Positions 24,673-32,623 of a DNA stretch of 40,610 nt are shown one piece after another. This DNA is from Clostridia bacterium. Lineage in GTDB: Bacteria > Bacillota > Clostridia > Oscillospirales > Oscillospiraceae. The translations under genes and the position numbers were made by a program. Position 1 is the stretch's first letter. Each line of letters begins with the position of its first letter. Below the pieces are notes generated by a model that did not search any database, was not told where the DNA came from, and was given only the letters and a program-made list of their open reading frames with translations. The stretch covers positions 1 to 40,610 of the forward strand of contig JAGKTU010000040.1 in assembly GCA_021153265.1 (NCBI GenBank). Direction: 5' to 3'.

Positions 24673-24710
24673 GCCGGAGAGCGGAAATAAGCTCTCCGGC
24701 TTTCTTTTGT
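24673..24710 (+). terminator. Terminator of the CBS-domain gene
   Basis: GCCGGAGAGC (24673-24682), 8-base loop, GCTCTCCGGC (24691-24700), then TTTCTTTTGT. Confidence 0.92.
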
Positions 24711-24720
24711 GGAAAAAAGG

Positions 24721-24749
24721 TTGCAAAAAAGCGGATTCTTTGATACAAT
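24721..24749 (+). promoter_or_regulatory. Promoter of the XRE-membrane regulator / 5-FCL pair
   Basis: TTGCAA (24721-24726), 17 bases, TACAAT (24744-24749) with an extended TGA. It starts just after the preceding terminator. Confidence 0.78.
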
Positions 24750-24777
24750 GAACATAACTATTTGTTGGAGGCATATC

Positions 24778-25470
24778 ATGGATGGCGAGAAGCTGAAAGT
24801 ACAGATCGGTGCGAATATTGCACTACACCGCAAGCGCTCCGGGCTGACACAGGCCGGTCTTGCGGCAAAACTGAATTATTCCGACAAGGCTGTTTCCAAG
24901 TGGGAACGGGGCGAATCTGTGCCGGATGTGCTGACGCTGGCCATGCTGGCAGAACAGTTTGAGATCACCGTCAACGATCTTCTGGTTGATCCCAACGCAC
25001 TGCCGGAGGACAGTGACCCCGGCCGTCTGGAGAAAGCCATGGTGCAGGTATCGGAGAAGGCGCTGAAGCGAAAAGCAAACAAGAATGTGATCCTCGCCCT
25101 GTCCTCCACGCTGGTGTGGTTCGTGGCGCTTTTTATCTTTGTGATCACGTCCTCCTTTGATTTTCTGGAAAAGTACAGTCTGCTGGCGTTTTCCTATGCG
25201 CTGCCTGCCAATGCCATTGTCCTGTTGTCTTTGCGGTCTGCCTGGCATGATTTCCGCTGGAACGAGGGGCTGGTCAGCACCATCGTATGGGGCTGCCTGG
25301 TGAGCATTTATGTGACCATCCACGCCTTTACAGGCTACAATTTCTGGAAAATCTTCCTGCTGGGCGTCCCGGGACAAGTGGCCATCTGGCTGTGGTTCCG
25401 GATGTTCCACCATGGACGGCACAATCAGAAGGAAAAGGAGCATTCCGATGGACAAGAAGGAACTGCGTAA
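24778..25470 (+). CDS. XRE-family regulator with C-terminal membrane helices
   Basis: The 230-residue protein has an N-terminal Cro/C1-type helix-turn-helix (residues about 8-62: LTQAGLAAKLNYSDKAVSKW, ERGESVPDVLTLAMLAEQF), a charged linker, and four hydrophobic segments between about 100 and 210. This is the layout of membrane-tethered XRE regulators in Firmicutes. ATG at 24778 is chosen for GGAGG 6 bases upstream; an earlier in-frame start would precede the promoter. The last 23 bases overlap the start of the 5-formyl-THF cyclo-ligase gene. Its targets and signal are unknown. Confidence 0.85.
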   Translation: MDGEKLKVQIGANIALHRKRSGLTQAGLAAKLNYSDKAVSKWERGESVPDVLTLAMLAEQFEITVNDLLVDPNALPEDSDPGRLEKAMVQVSEKALKRKANKNVILALSSTLVWFVALFIFVITSSFDFLEKYSLLAFSYALPANAIVLLSLRSAWHDFRWNEGLVSTIVWGCLVSIYVTIHAFTGYNFWKIFLLGVPGQVAIWLWFRMFHHGRHNQKEKEHSDGQEGTA

Positions 25471-25981
25471 AGCCATTCGGGAGAAGAAACGGGCCATGTC
25501 TGCCGAAGAAATCGAACAGAAGAGTCAGGCGCTGACAGAGGCGTTCCTTCGCAGTGCGGCCTATCAGTCCGCCAAGACCATTTACGGTTACCTTCCTTAT
25601 AATCAGGAAGTTCGCACGGTGCCGATGCTGGAACAGGCGCTGCGGGACGGAAAACGGGTGGCGGTACCCAAGTGCTACGGCGACGAGATGCGCTTCATCT
25701 ATATGGTGGACTTAAGCGCCGTGGAGAAGGGCTATGCGGGAATCCCCGAACCCATCGCGGACGAGCCTGTGGCAGACGATGAGTCGGCGCTGGTGTTGAT
25801 GCCCGGCATGGCATTCGACCCTCAAGGTCACCGCATCGGCTACGGCGGCGGCTTTTATGACAAATTTTTGGCCAAAGAACCGGATCACCCCACCTTGGCC
25901 CTTTGCTATGACTTTCAGGTGCTGCCCCATCTGGAAACCGAGGAATTTGACATTCCTGTGGACACCGTGATCTGGGCATAG
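25448..25981 (+). CDS. 5-formyltetrahydrofolate cyclo-ligase
   Basis: This enzyme converts 5-formyl-THF with ATP to 5,10-methenyl-THF, clearing a folate storage form. The 177-residue protein has the N-terminal KKELRKAIREKKRAMS helix, GYLPYNQEV, and the C-terminal signature PGMAFDPQGHRIGYGGGFYDKFL. It ends in TAG followed directly by TAA, one of two genes in the host part with a TAG stop. ATG at 25448 (AAGGAG 7 bases upstream) lies inside the 3' end of the XRE gene, so translation is coupled. Confidence 0.94.
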   Translation: MDKKELRKAIREKKRAMSAEEIEQKSQALTEAFLRSAAYQSAKTIYGYLPYNQEVRTVPMLEQALRDGKRVAVPKCYGDEMRFIYMVDLSAVEKGYAGIPEPIADEPVADDESALVLMPGMAFDPQGHRIGYGGGFYDKFLAKEPDHPTLALCYDFQVLPHLETEEFDIPVDTVIWA

Positions 25982-26044
25982 TAACCGCTGATAAATCGTC
26001 TGCGGTTGCTGCCGGAGCTTTTGCCCCAACTCTTCAGTTTGAAC

Positions 26045-26078
26045 AACCCAAAATACATGCAGTATTCCTGGGTTTTCC
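26045..26078 (+). terminator. Terminator-like hairpin after the cyclo-ligase gene
   Basis: AACCCA / TGGGTT encloses AATAC / GTATT, followed by TTCC. The T run is short, so termination may be partial. Confidence 0.5.
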
Positions 26079-26152
26079 AGACTCTGATTTGTACCAAAAT
26101 CTCTCGTCACCAACACTTGCCGATTATATCATCGGTTACTAAAGGAGAAATT

Positions 26153-26728
26153 ATGGAATTTATCGCAATTATGCTCATTGCCGCGGCGGTATTCGGCGTG
26201 TGTTATCTGGTGGACAAGTCATTTACCAAGGCCTTCCGCAGCAAAGCCCAGCACCGCTCCGGCAAGGCTGTCCGGGCGCCTAAGCGCTATGGTATTTTCG
26301 GCGTGCTGCTGACGGTGGTTGGCATTCTCGCCATTTGTGTGGGCGTCACCGACGGATGGGTGCTGCTGGGCGGCGGAACCATCGTGCTGCTGATGGGCAT
26401 TGGACTTGCAGTGTATTACTTGAGCTTCGGCGTGTTTTATAATGATGACAGCATCCTCTACGCAAGACTGGGTAAAAAGGATGTTACATACGAATATCGG
26501 CAGATCCTGGGTCAGAAGCTGTACGTGGTACAGGGCGGCAGCATCGTGGTGGAACTGCACATGGCTGACGGCAGCACAGTGAGTCTGCAGTCGACCATGG
26601 ACGGTGTATATCCGTTTCTGGATGCGGCTTTTGCCGGCTGGTGCGCCCAGACCGGCAGAGATCCGGAGAAATGCGACTTCCACGATCCCTCCCAGAGCCT
26701 GTGGTTCCCCACGGTGGAGGAAACTTAA
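26153..26728 (+). CDS. Small membrane protein of unknown function
   Basis: The 191-residue protein has an N-terminal hydrophobic helix (1-18), a basic loop (KSFTKAFRSKAQHRSGKAVRAPKR), two further helices (about 44-65 and 70-90), and a soluble C-terminal half that resembles a small beta-rich PH-like domain (YEYRQILGQKLYVVQGGS). This is typical of bacterial membrane proteins that carry a PH-like or bPH2-like domain, but I do not recognise a named family. AAAGGAG lies 6 bases before the ATG at 26153. Its stop overlaps the next start as TAATG, so the two are translationally coupled. Confidence 0.75.
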   Translation: MEFIAIMLIAAAVFGVCYLVDKSFTKAFRSKAQHRSGKAVRAPKRYGIFGVLLTVVGILAICVGVTDGWVLLGGGTIVLLMGIGLAVYYLSFGVFYNDDSILYARLGKKDVTYEYRQILGQKLYVVQGGSIVVELHMADGSTVSLQSTMDGVYPFLDAAFAGWCAQTGRDPEKCDFHDPSQSLWFPTVEET

Positions 26729-27342
26729 TGGCACATATTCCAAGCGGAACCACTGCAGATATGGATCTGGTGACTTTCCGGGAGGCGCTCGCGGCAGCGA
26801 ATACGCCCTCGGCGGAATATGACATCGAAAAATGGATCTATGCCCCCAATTTTTACTCAGAATACCGCTATATTCTGGGTACCCGGGGCAAAAATCCTCT
26901 TATTTGCATCGGCATCAATCCGTCTACCGCCAAGCCGGACGATCTGGACAACACGCTCAAGTCCGTGGAGCGGATCGCCCTTGGCAATGGTTTTGACAGC
27001 TTCATAATGTTCAATGTTTACGCCCAGCGGGCGACCAACCCCGATGCCATGGAGCGGACGTGCAATCTGATCCTCCACAAGGAAAATCTGGAGGCCTTCC
27101 GCTATGTCTTGTCCATCTCGGAGAAGCCTGCGGTATGGGCGGCATGGGGCGCGATCATCGAGAAGCGGAAGTACCTTCCCGGCTGCGTCCGGGATATGGT
27201 GGCAGTGGGACAGGAGTATGGCGCGAACTGGTACTGTGCCGGCGCCATTACGAAAAAGGGACATCCCCACCATCCGCTGTATCTTCGTAAGGATGAAAAG
27301 CTGAAGCACTTTCCCATCGATACCTATCTGGATTCGCTGTGA
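26728..27342 (+). CDS. DUF1643 domain protein
   Basis: The 204-residue soluble protein matches DUF1643: RGKNPLICIGINPSTA near residue 52, SFIMFNVYAQRATNP near 90, AVWAAWGAIIE and the C-terminal GHPHHPLYL. The function of the family is unknown; some members lie in phages and genomic islands. ATG at 26728 shares bases with the stop of the upstream membrane protein and has GGTGGAGG 8 bases upstream. A weak hairpin with T run follows. Confidence 0.88.
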   Translation: MAHIPSGTTADMDLVTFREALAAANTPSAEYDIEKWIYAPNFYSEYRYILGTRGKNPLICIGINPSTAKPDDLDNTLKSVERIALGNGFDSFIMFNVYAQRATNPDAMERTCNLILHKENLEAFRYVLSISEKPAVWAAWGAIIEKRKYLPGCVRDMVAVGQEYGANWYCAGAITKKGHPHHPLYLRKDEKLKHFPIDTYLDSL

Positions 27343-27343
27343 C

Positions 27344-27371
27344 GTAAAAAGTACGCGTATTTTACATTTTT
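27344..27371 (+). terminator. Weak terminator-like hairpin after the DUF1643 gene
   Basis: GTAAAA / TTTTAC around a TACGCGTA centre, then ATTTTTT. It lies just before the ribosome site of the DUF6472 gene and could act as an attenuator. Confidence 0.45.
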
Positions 27372-27386
27372 TCGGGAGGAACGGTC

Positions 27387-27563
27387 ATGGTTTCGACGGA
27401 ATGCGACACCTGCTGGTATTATGATTATGATGAGGAGTACGATGAGTACTACTGTATGATGGATCTGGACGAGGATGAGGTCTACCGCATTTTCGCATCC
27501 CGGTCCCAGCACTGCCCCTATTATCGTCAGGGCGATGATTATACTCTTGCGAGGAGACAGTAA
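27387..27563 (+). CDS. DUF6472 family small protein
   Basis: The 58-residue protein is rich in Cys, Tyr and Asp. It has C7-x2-C10 at the start (ECDTCWYY), a Tyr/Asp-rich stretch (DYDEEYDEYYC), the DLDEDEVYR motif and a further Cys in HCPYYR. The spaced cysteines suggest metal binding. This pattern is that of DUF6472, found in Clostridia with unknown function. GGGAGG lies 8 bases before the ATG at 27387. The stop is 3 bases before the start of the following lipoprotein gene, so the two form a pair. Confidence 0.88.
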   Translation: MVSTECDTCWYYDYDEEYDEYYCMMDLDEDEVYRIFASRSQHCPYYRQGDDYTLARRQ

Positions 27564-27566
27564 GCT

Positions 27567-29435
27567 ATGAAACGATGGATCCTGCCGCTTCTGTTGTGCC
27601 TTCTTCTGTGCGGCTGCGGTGACAAGGACAAGAACCCTGAGTTCAGCGACCCGGTGCCGGCGGTGGAGCCAACAGAGCCGGAAGGCAGTTATATAAGGGA
27701 TTCGGAAACGGAAAAACAGACCGGCGGCGCGGTTCGGGCATATGATTTGAATGTGGAAGATGTCTATGATATCCGTATTATGGGCGAGAATGTGCTGGTA
27801 TTCTCCGGTACACAGACCACTACGTTGACCCGTTTTTCTGGTGAAAACCTATTTGTCACGGCTACGAAGGAACTCAATGTGCAGATTCAGCCCGGCGATG
27901 CGGCGCTGCAGGTCACGGAAAGAGGCGTGGTGTACTATAGCCCCGATTCATCGGAACTGGTGATTCTGGATGGAACGTTGAAAGAGACAGCCAGAATCGA
28001 AGTGCCGGAGGACGTGCAGGGAGTACCGGTGCTGTCGCAGGACAGAGGCTCCGTGTATTATTGCACGGCGGAAGGTGTGCGATGCCTGGATTTGGAGAAG
28101 AATATCAGCCGGCTGGTAAAGGTGCTTTCCTACCCCGGTCAAGGGGTGACAGGCCTTCTGCTGGATGACAGTGTGGTTCGCTGTGAGATTACGGATGAGA
28201 AAGGTGACCGCTCACTGCTGTTCTGCTCCACCGAAAACGGAAAGACACTGCATAGCGGCACGGATTTATACCTGGTGACACGGGCAGACCGCTACTATGG
28301 CACCGAATATGACGTCGCGATGAACACCTATGTGTTTGGCACGGTGGAACAGATGCCGCAGATGCTGGTGCCGACCAGATTGGATGCGCAGGGTTGGTAT
28401 CTGACAGATCGGGACCAACTGATATCCGCTGATACGGATGATGCGATGGCTCTGACGCTGGAACAGTACGATCTTGCGACCGGTAAGCGGATTTCTGCGG
28501 TGACGATCCCGGAGCGTGATTCTCCCATAGCTGTTCAGGCAAGAGCCGGCAAGGATCAGATCTATATTTTAAGCAGAAGCCAATCCGCCAACACATGGCG
28601 ACTGTATCGCTGGGATGCATCCGCTACCCGGGTGGAAGATGATGCTGTATACACCGGTACTTATTATCATGAAGGAAATCCGGACGTGGCGGGGCTGGAT
28701 GAATGCCGTGCAATTGCCGCGGAAGTCGGAGAACGCCACGGCGTGAGAATTCTGATCGGCGATGAAGCGGCTGCGGTACAGCCATGGGATTACCATCTGC
28801 AGGCACAGTATCGGGTGCCTGTGCTGATGCGGGATCTGGAACGACTGGATATGCTTCTGGATGGCTACCCCAAGGAATTTTTGGAGGCGGCAGCGGAACG
28901 AACCGGGAATGTGATCACCATTTGTTTGTTGGAGGGAATTTCGGGCAGTCCGGAGTCCGGCAATCTGGCAGCTGCGGAGGGCGTGGAATTCCGCCACGAG
29001 GGACAGATTTATATTGCCTTGGCAGCCGGAGATGACTTGCAGGGCAATCTCTACCGACAGATGTACTATGCCATCGAAACCCGCCTGCTGAGTAACAGTA
29101 ATGACTGCTACCAGTGGGATAAACTCAATCCAAAGAAATTTGCCTATGATTACGATTGGGAGAAAAATGCGGCAAGACCGAAAGATCAGTATGTTTCCGG
29201 TGCAAACCGCTATTTTATCGATGTGGAGTCCATGTTCTCGCCCTCTGAGGACCGGGCGCGGATCATGGAATACGCGATGAAGCCCGGAAATGAGGAAGTT
29301 TTCCGATCCGAATATATGCAAAAGAAACTCAAGACCCTTTGTACCGGCATCCGGGAGGCATTTGGTCTGAAGGAATCTTCTGAGCAGTATCTTTGGGAGC
29401 AATATCTGGAACAGCCCCTTGCACATGCGCCTTAA
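27567..29435 (+). CDS. Beta-propeller-like lipoprotein with a degenerate metallopeptidase-like C-terminus
   Basis: The 622-residue protein has a lipoprotein signal peptide (MKRWILPLLLCLLLCGCG, lipid-anchored Cys about 17). Residues about 60-380 have recurring short beta-strand units (GVVYYSPDSSELVILDG, GSVYYCTAEGVRCLDL, YILSRSQSANTWRLYRW) that suggest a beta-propeller. The C-terminal 240 residues resemble a family of lipoprotein metallopeptidase-like domains (NSNDCYQWDKLNPKKF, SPSEDRARIMEYAM). The helix that would carry HExxH reads QMYYAIE instead, so catalysis is unlikely. It is probably a surface-exposed binding protein. It follows DUF6472 by 3 bases and ends in a strong terminator. Confidence 0.65.
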   Translation: MKRWILPLLLCLLLCGCGDKDKNPEFSDPVPAVEPTEPEGSYIRDSETEKQTGGAVRAYDLNVEDVYDIRIMGENVLVFSGTQTTTLTRFSGENLFVTATKELNVQIQPGDAALQVTERGVVYYSPDSSELVILDGTLKETARIEVPEDVQGVPVLSQDRGSVYYCTAEGVRCLDLEKNISRLVKVLSYPGQGVTGLLLDDSVVRCEITDEKGDRSLLFCSTENGKTLHSGTDLYLVTRADRYYGTEYDVAMNTYVFGTVEQMPQMLVPTRLDAQGWYLTDRDQLISADTDDAMALTLEQYDLATGKRISAVTIPERDSPIAVQARAGKDQIYILSRSQSANTWRLYRWDASATRVEDDAVYTGTYYHEGNPDVAGLDECRAIAAEVGERHGVRILIGDEAAAVQPWDYHLQAQYRVPVLMRDLERLDMLLDGYPKEFLEAAAERTGNVITICLLEGISGSPESGNLAAAEGVEFRHEGQIYIALAAGDDLQGNLYRQMYYAIETRLLSNSNDCYQWDKLNPKKFAYDYDWEKNAARPKDQYVSGANRYFIDVESMFSPSEDRARIMEYAMKPGNEEVFRSEYMQKKLKTLCTGIREAFGLKESSEQYLWEQYLEQPLAHAP

Positions 29436-29441
29436 TTACAG

Positions 29442-29476
29442 ACTCCGCCGTCCGAAAAGGAAGGCGGAGTTCTTTT
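29442..29476 (+). terminator. Terminator of the DUF6472-lipoprotein pair
   Basis: ACTCCGCC (29442-29449), 13-base loop, GGCGGAGT (29463-29470), then TCTTTT. Confidence 0.9.
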
Positions 29477-29500
29477 GTGCCGGATAATTGAGGGCAACAC

Positions 29501-29529
29501 TTGAAAATGTGGTATATTCGTGGTAAAAT
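29501..29529 (+). promoter_or_regulatory. Promoter of the foldase-C39 fusion lipoprotein
   Basis: TTGAAA (29501-29506), 17 bases, TAAAAT (29524-29529), 35 bases before the start codon. Confidence 0.82.
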
Positions 29530-29564
29530 ACTCAAAATCGACACCAATATTTGGAGATACAGAT

Positions 29565-31319
29565 ATGATGAAGAAAATGATTGTTCTAATGGCTGTGCTG
29601 CTGGCGTTGCTGCTGTCAGCCTGCAAGCAGCTGCAGCAAGCCGTGATGGATCCGGGCAACAGCACATCTCCGACGACTCAGATTCCGCAGTCGACGGAAC
29701 CAACGGCACCGGCGGACGGCAATCCCAATGACGTTACCTGCAAGGGCAGCTATTCCGCGACCGACTCGGAGGCGGAGTCTTCTGCGGACACGGTGGTGGC
29801 CACTTTGGGTGCGGCGAAGTTGACCAACGGACAGCTTCAGGTGTACTATCGAATGGCTGTTGCTGCCTATGCGCAGGAAAATGGCCCGGACATGACCAAA
29901 CCTCTGGACGTTCAGCTTTGCGATGCGGATGATACCGCCGTTACCTGGCAGCAGTATTTTTTGGCGCAGGCGCTGGATACTTGGCAGAGAAGACAGACTT
30001 TCGCACTGCAGCTGGAGGGTGACGCACTGAGCCAGGAGCAAAAGGCGTTTCTGGACGGTCTTTCGGAGCTGACCGGTGGCGACACCGCGCTGACGGAGTA
30101 TGCAAAGGTATTGAATCATAGCTATTTGTTCATGCTGAACACGAGCGAGGAACTGCGCCCCACGGAAGAGGAAATGGAGCAGCTTTTGGCGGAAAAGACG
30201 GGTGATGAGACACTTTGCGTGGATATTCGTTACATTTTGCTGCCTGCCGGAAGCGAAGATGTGCAGGTGATCCTGGATGCATTTCTTGCAGCCTACGGAC
30301 AGGAAGACGATTTTGCCATGCTGGCAAGACAGTATTCCATGGACGAGGGCACCCGGAAAAACGGCGGACTCTACACCCATTTGGAGCAGGGAGATTTGAT
30401 CCCGGAGCTGGATAGCTGGTGCTTTGATCCGGAACGAAAGACCGGGGACTATGTGGTGATCGAAACGGAATTGGGAATCCATATCCTCTATTTCCGGGGA
30501 ATCAACGGCGATGCCGCTGCAGATACGATGGCGGCGGTTATCCGGCAGCGGACCGCACAGGCTATGGACGAGATTGCGGGTCAGTATACAGCGCAAGTGG
30601 ATTACAGCAAAATCCAGCTTGCACCGCTGAGCGTGTATGATGTGACGGATGCACAGCTGCTGTTCGACCAGACGGCAGGGGAGAAGATTCCGGAAATGCC
30701 TCTGATGATCCAACAGAACTATCCCTATTCTTATTATGGCCCCGGCAGAACGGTTTCCAGCCATGGCTGCGGTCTGACCTGCTTTGCCATGGTGGCCACA
30801 TATCTGCTGGACGAAGAGCAGTCTCCGGCGGATTTGGGTCCCCGGTTTGCCTCCTACAGCGCGCCGGAGGGAACGGCACGGTCTTTGTTCAATGAAGGTC
30901 CTGCGACGATGGGCTTCGGTCTGGTCAGCCAGACCATGGACGACGAGGAAGCACTCACAGCGCTGAAAGACGGCCATGTGGTGGTATCGCTGCAACAGCG
31001 GGGCCTGTTCACCGAAGGCGGTCATTACATCGTGCTGGTGGAGTATCAGGAGGATGGCAAGATCAAGGTTTTGGACCCCAACAAGTATAATTACGTGAAA
31101 AACAGCATCCGTGAGGACGGCTTTGCCAACGGTTTCGAGGAGAAATACATTACCGCAGGCGCACGGCTTTACTGGATCTATGAAAAGAAGACGTTGGTCG
31201 ACCCGGCTTGTACGTACTGCGGCAGCGAGGACACGGAGATCTTTGCCCGGGACTACTACTGCGATGACTGCAGAGAGCTACTGGCCTTCCGGGAACTGTT
31301 TGAGCAGTATTGCGGCTAA
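29565..31319 (+). CDS. Lipoprotein fusing a parvulin-like foldase, a C39-like cysteine peptidase and a zinc ribbon
   Basis: The 584-residue protein has a lipoprotein signal (LLLSAC, Cys 20) and a SurA/PpiC-like region (about 60-350: KGSYSATDSE, TKPLDVQLC, TWQQYF, VDIRYILLP, NGGLYTHLEQGD) paralogous to the gene at 6223. A peptidase C39-like papain-fold domain follows (383-540), with SSHGCGLTCF (probable nucleophile C402 or C406), H487 in GGHYIVL and D504 in VLDPN. It ends in a C-terminal zinc ribbon (C549-x2-C552, C566-x2-C569). The rotamase part lacks several strand motifs and may serve only for binding. I prefer ATG at 29565 (GGAG 8 bases upstream). It probably processes or folds exported peptides at the cell surface; the substrate is unknown. 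Confidence 0.78.
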   Translation: MMKKMIVLMAVLLALLLSACKQLQQAVMDPGNSTSPTTQIPQSTEPTAPADGNPNDVTCKGSYSATDSEAESSADTVVATLGAAKLTNGQLQVYYRMAVAAYAQENGPDMTKPLDVQLCDADDTAVTWQQYFLAQALDTWQRRQTFALQLEGDALSQEQKAFLDGLSELTGGDTALTEYAKVLNHSYLFMLNTSEELRPTEEEMEQLLAEKTGDETLCVDIRYILLPAGSEDVQVILDAFLAAYGQEDDFAMLARQYSMDEGTRKNGGLYTHLEQGDLIPELDSWCFDPERKTGDYVVIETELGIHILYFRGINGDAAADTMAAVIRQRTAQAMDEIAGQYTAQVDYSKIQLAPLSVYDVTDAQLLFDQTAGEKIPEMPLMIQQNYPYSYYGPGRTVSSHGCGLTCFAMVATYLLDEEQSPADLGPRFASYSAPEGTARSLFNEGPATMGFGLVSQTMDDEEALTALKDGHVVVSLQQRGLFTEGGHYIVLVEYQEDGKIKVLDPNKYNYVKNSIREDGFANGFEEKYITAGARLYWIYEKKTLVDPACTYCGSEDTEIFARDYYCDDCRELLAFRELFEQYCG

Positions 31320-31334
31320 AAATGTAAATAAGGA

Positions 31335-31375
31335 AGCACATCTTCGCTGATTTCTCAGAAAAGATGTGCTTTTGC
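31335..31375 (+). terminator. Terminator of the fusion lipoprotein gene
   Basis: AGCACATCTT (31335-31344), 16-base loop, AAGATGTGCT (31361-31370), then TTTGCT. Confidence 0.85.
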
Positions 31376-31406
31376 TATATTTGGAGTCGATTTGCTTGTA
31401 TTATCC

Positions 31407-31434
31407 TTGTCATTTGCCGTGAATATGCTATAAT
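31407..31434 (+). promoter_or_regulatory. Promoter of the GNAT acetyltransferase
   Basis: TTGTCA (31407-31412), 16 bases, a perfect TATAAT (31429-31434) with an extended TGC. Confidence 0.8.
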
Positions 31435-31459
31435 GAGAACCAAAAGAGGAGGGATTCTG

Positions 31460-31999
31460 ATGTATTTTGAAACCTCGCGTTTGATTTTGCGCAAACCGGA
31501 GACTACCGATGTTAGCGATTATTTGGAATTCGTCAATTCTGAATTTGTCCAGCGGTATAATGCAATGACGCCTGTAACGCGTGAAAAAGCAGAAGCTGAG
31601 TTTGCAAGTGCAAAAGATGATGATCGCATCGTCGCCATGGAATCGAAAGCTGATAAAAAGGTCATCGGTGTTATTTTTACGCAGGAGGACAGCATCCGGT
31701 ATGGGGTGGCATCCAAAGAGATTTCCTATTTTCTCCGGGAAGAAATGTCCAGGAAGGGTTATATGAAAGAAGCGCTTCATGCGCTGATCGGTCATTTATT
31801 TGCGTCGCAACAGCTAAGCTGTGTGGCAGCACGTTGCTTTTTGCCGAACATTGCATCCCAGCGCCTGCTGGAGTCCCTGGGGTTTGTTCGAGAAGGTGTT
31901 GTGCGCAAGTGCGTGAAAGGCTACCGGGATACTGTTTTTGACGATTGCCTGTACTCTCTTACGCAGGAAGATTGGTTGACTTTCAAAAAACACGAATAG
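31460..31999 (+). CDS. GNAT-family N-acetyltransferase
   Basis: This 179-residue protein has the RimJ/RimL-type acetyltransferase pattern: an N-terminal ETSRLILRKPETTD strand, EISYFLREEMSRKGYMKEAL (with the acetyl-CoA-binding turn degenerate at RKG), and the C-terminal NIASQRLLESLGFVREGVVRK. The target, an amino group on a protein, antibiotic or metabolite, is not determinable. GAGGAGG lies 7 bases before the ATG at 31460. It ends in TAG and is followed by a strong terminator. It is the last host gene before the integrated element and is AT-richer than its neighbours. Confidence 0.9.
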   Translation: MYFETSRLILRKPETTDVSDYLEFVNSEFVQRYNAMTPVTREKAEAEFASAKDDDRIVAMESKADKKVIGVIFTQEDSIRYGVASKEISYFLREEMSRKGYMKEALHALIGHLFASQQLSCVAARCFLPNIASQRLLESLGFVREGVVRKCVKGYRDTVFDDCLYSLTQEDWLTFKKHE

Positions 32000-32004
32000 T
32001 CAAA

Positions 32005-32036
32005 AAATGCTCCCGATCGGATTGATCGGGAGCATT
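32005..32036. terminator. Bidirectional terminator between GNAT and the old 3' end of the GGGtGRT gene
   Basis: AAATGCTCCCGATC, GGATT loop, GATCGGGAGCATTT. It serves GNAT on the plus strand. Before the element inserted, it would also have ended the minus-strand GGGtGRT gene, whose displaced stop codon is at 32061-32063. Confidence 0.88.
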
Positions 32037-32060
32037 TCCTATACCATTTTTGGAAAAACC

Positions 32061-32155
32061 TTACTTCAGGGACTCCTCAACAGCAACGGCCACGGAAACG
32101 GTCATACCGACCATGGGGTTGTTACCTGCGCCCAGGAAGCCCATCATCTCAACGT
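32061..32155 (-). pseudogene. Displaced 3' end of the GGGtGRT-type gene (left attachment site)
   Basis: Read on the minus strand, this encodes 30 codons ending VAVAVEESLK and a TAA. They are the same 30 residues that end the gene at the right window edge. Over 95 bases the two copies differ at five positions, all synonymous, and share an uninterrupted 67 bases (32089-32155 and 40528-40594). No start codon or upstream part is present here. This is the host gene tail left behind when the element inserted. Confidence 0.9.
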
Positions 32156-32157
32156 CC

Positions 32158-32179
32158 AAGCCGCCAAAAGGCGGCTTTT
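32158..32179 (+). terminator. Terminator at the left edge of the element
   Basis: AAGCCGCC, AAAA, GGCGGCTT then TTG. It begins 3 bases inside the element. Confidence 0.7.
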
Positions 32180-32341
32180 GTGTTGCAGCGCAACGGGTTT
32201 TGCATATCTTATTCCAATGCGGGAAGCATGTCACCGAGGAATGGTGACACGAACATTCTACAAAGAAATCATAACTTTGTCAAGACCAAATGAGAAGTAA
32301 CCTGAACAAGTCGGAATGGCGCAGGATAAGCCATTCTAAAA

Positions 32342-32362
32342 CGATAACTTTTGATAACTTTG
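32342..32362. repeat. Left arm of a 21-bp inverted repeat (GATAACTTTTGATAACTTTG)
   Basis: It contains two GATAACTTT units; a third GATAACTA follows at about 32373. Its exact reverse complement occurs at 39356-39376. Candidate arm-type binding site for the tyrosine recombinase. Confidence 0.75.
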
Positions 32363-32460
32363 CGACGCTTTAGATAACTATTTTACAAGTAAAATCAGCG
32401 GAATCCGCCACCTATCGGCGCTTTTAGGTTCGGTGATTCTTCGGCGCTCCCAACCCTCTT

Positions 32461-32496
32461 TCAGCCCTTGGTTTGGGGCTGATTTTTTTATTTTTA
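32461..32496 (+). terminator. Strong terminator before the first cargo genes
   Basis: TCAGCCC (32461-32467), 8-base loop, GGGCTGA (32476-32482), then TTTTTTTATTTTT. No gene lies directly upstream in the element, so it may end a small RNA or block read-in from outside. Confidence 0.85.
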
Positions 32497-32545
32497 GATT
32501 TTTACAAAATACCATTTGTGTGACTCAGCTAAACCCTATGTATTA

Positions 32546-32551
32546 TATAAT
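32546..32551 (+). promoter_or_regulatory. Probable -10 of the paired small-protein operon
   Basis: A perfect TATAAT, 73 bases before the first start codon. No convincing -35 is visible, which suggests an activator or weak promoter. Confidence 0.45.
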
Positions 32552-32623
32552 AAAGGCACAAAGAGGGAAACACAAGACCTCAAGAAAATCAAAAATAAAT
32601 GAAATATCAAGGAGATAATTATT

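Larger units (their letters stand above)
32156..32623. other. Non-coding left end of the element
   Basis: This 468-base stretch holds a terminator (32158-32179), hairpins TGTCACC/GGTGACA (32229-32249) and GAATGGC/GCCATTC (32314-32336), three GATAACT units (32343-32379) that include one arm of a 21-bp inverted repeat, a second terminator (32461-32496) and a -10 element. I see no gene. It looks like a recombinase-binding end followed by the promoter region of the first cargo operon. Confidence 0.6.

Noticed and set aside
25712..26116. Minus-strand frame opposite the cyclo-ligase gene and its terminator
   Set aside because: No ribosome site or motif; antisense to a clear gene.
32007..32300. Plus-strand frame of 97 codons across the left attachment site
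   Set aside because: It is antisense to the displaced gene tail and runs through two terminators.
32405..32456. A tRNA-like 3' end (GGTTCGGTGATTC ... GGCGCTCCCA) in the left end of the element
   Set aside because: The T-loop is not standard, no anticodon or D arm can be placed, and no acceptor stem forms. Thus no suppressor tRNA is supported.
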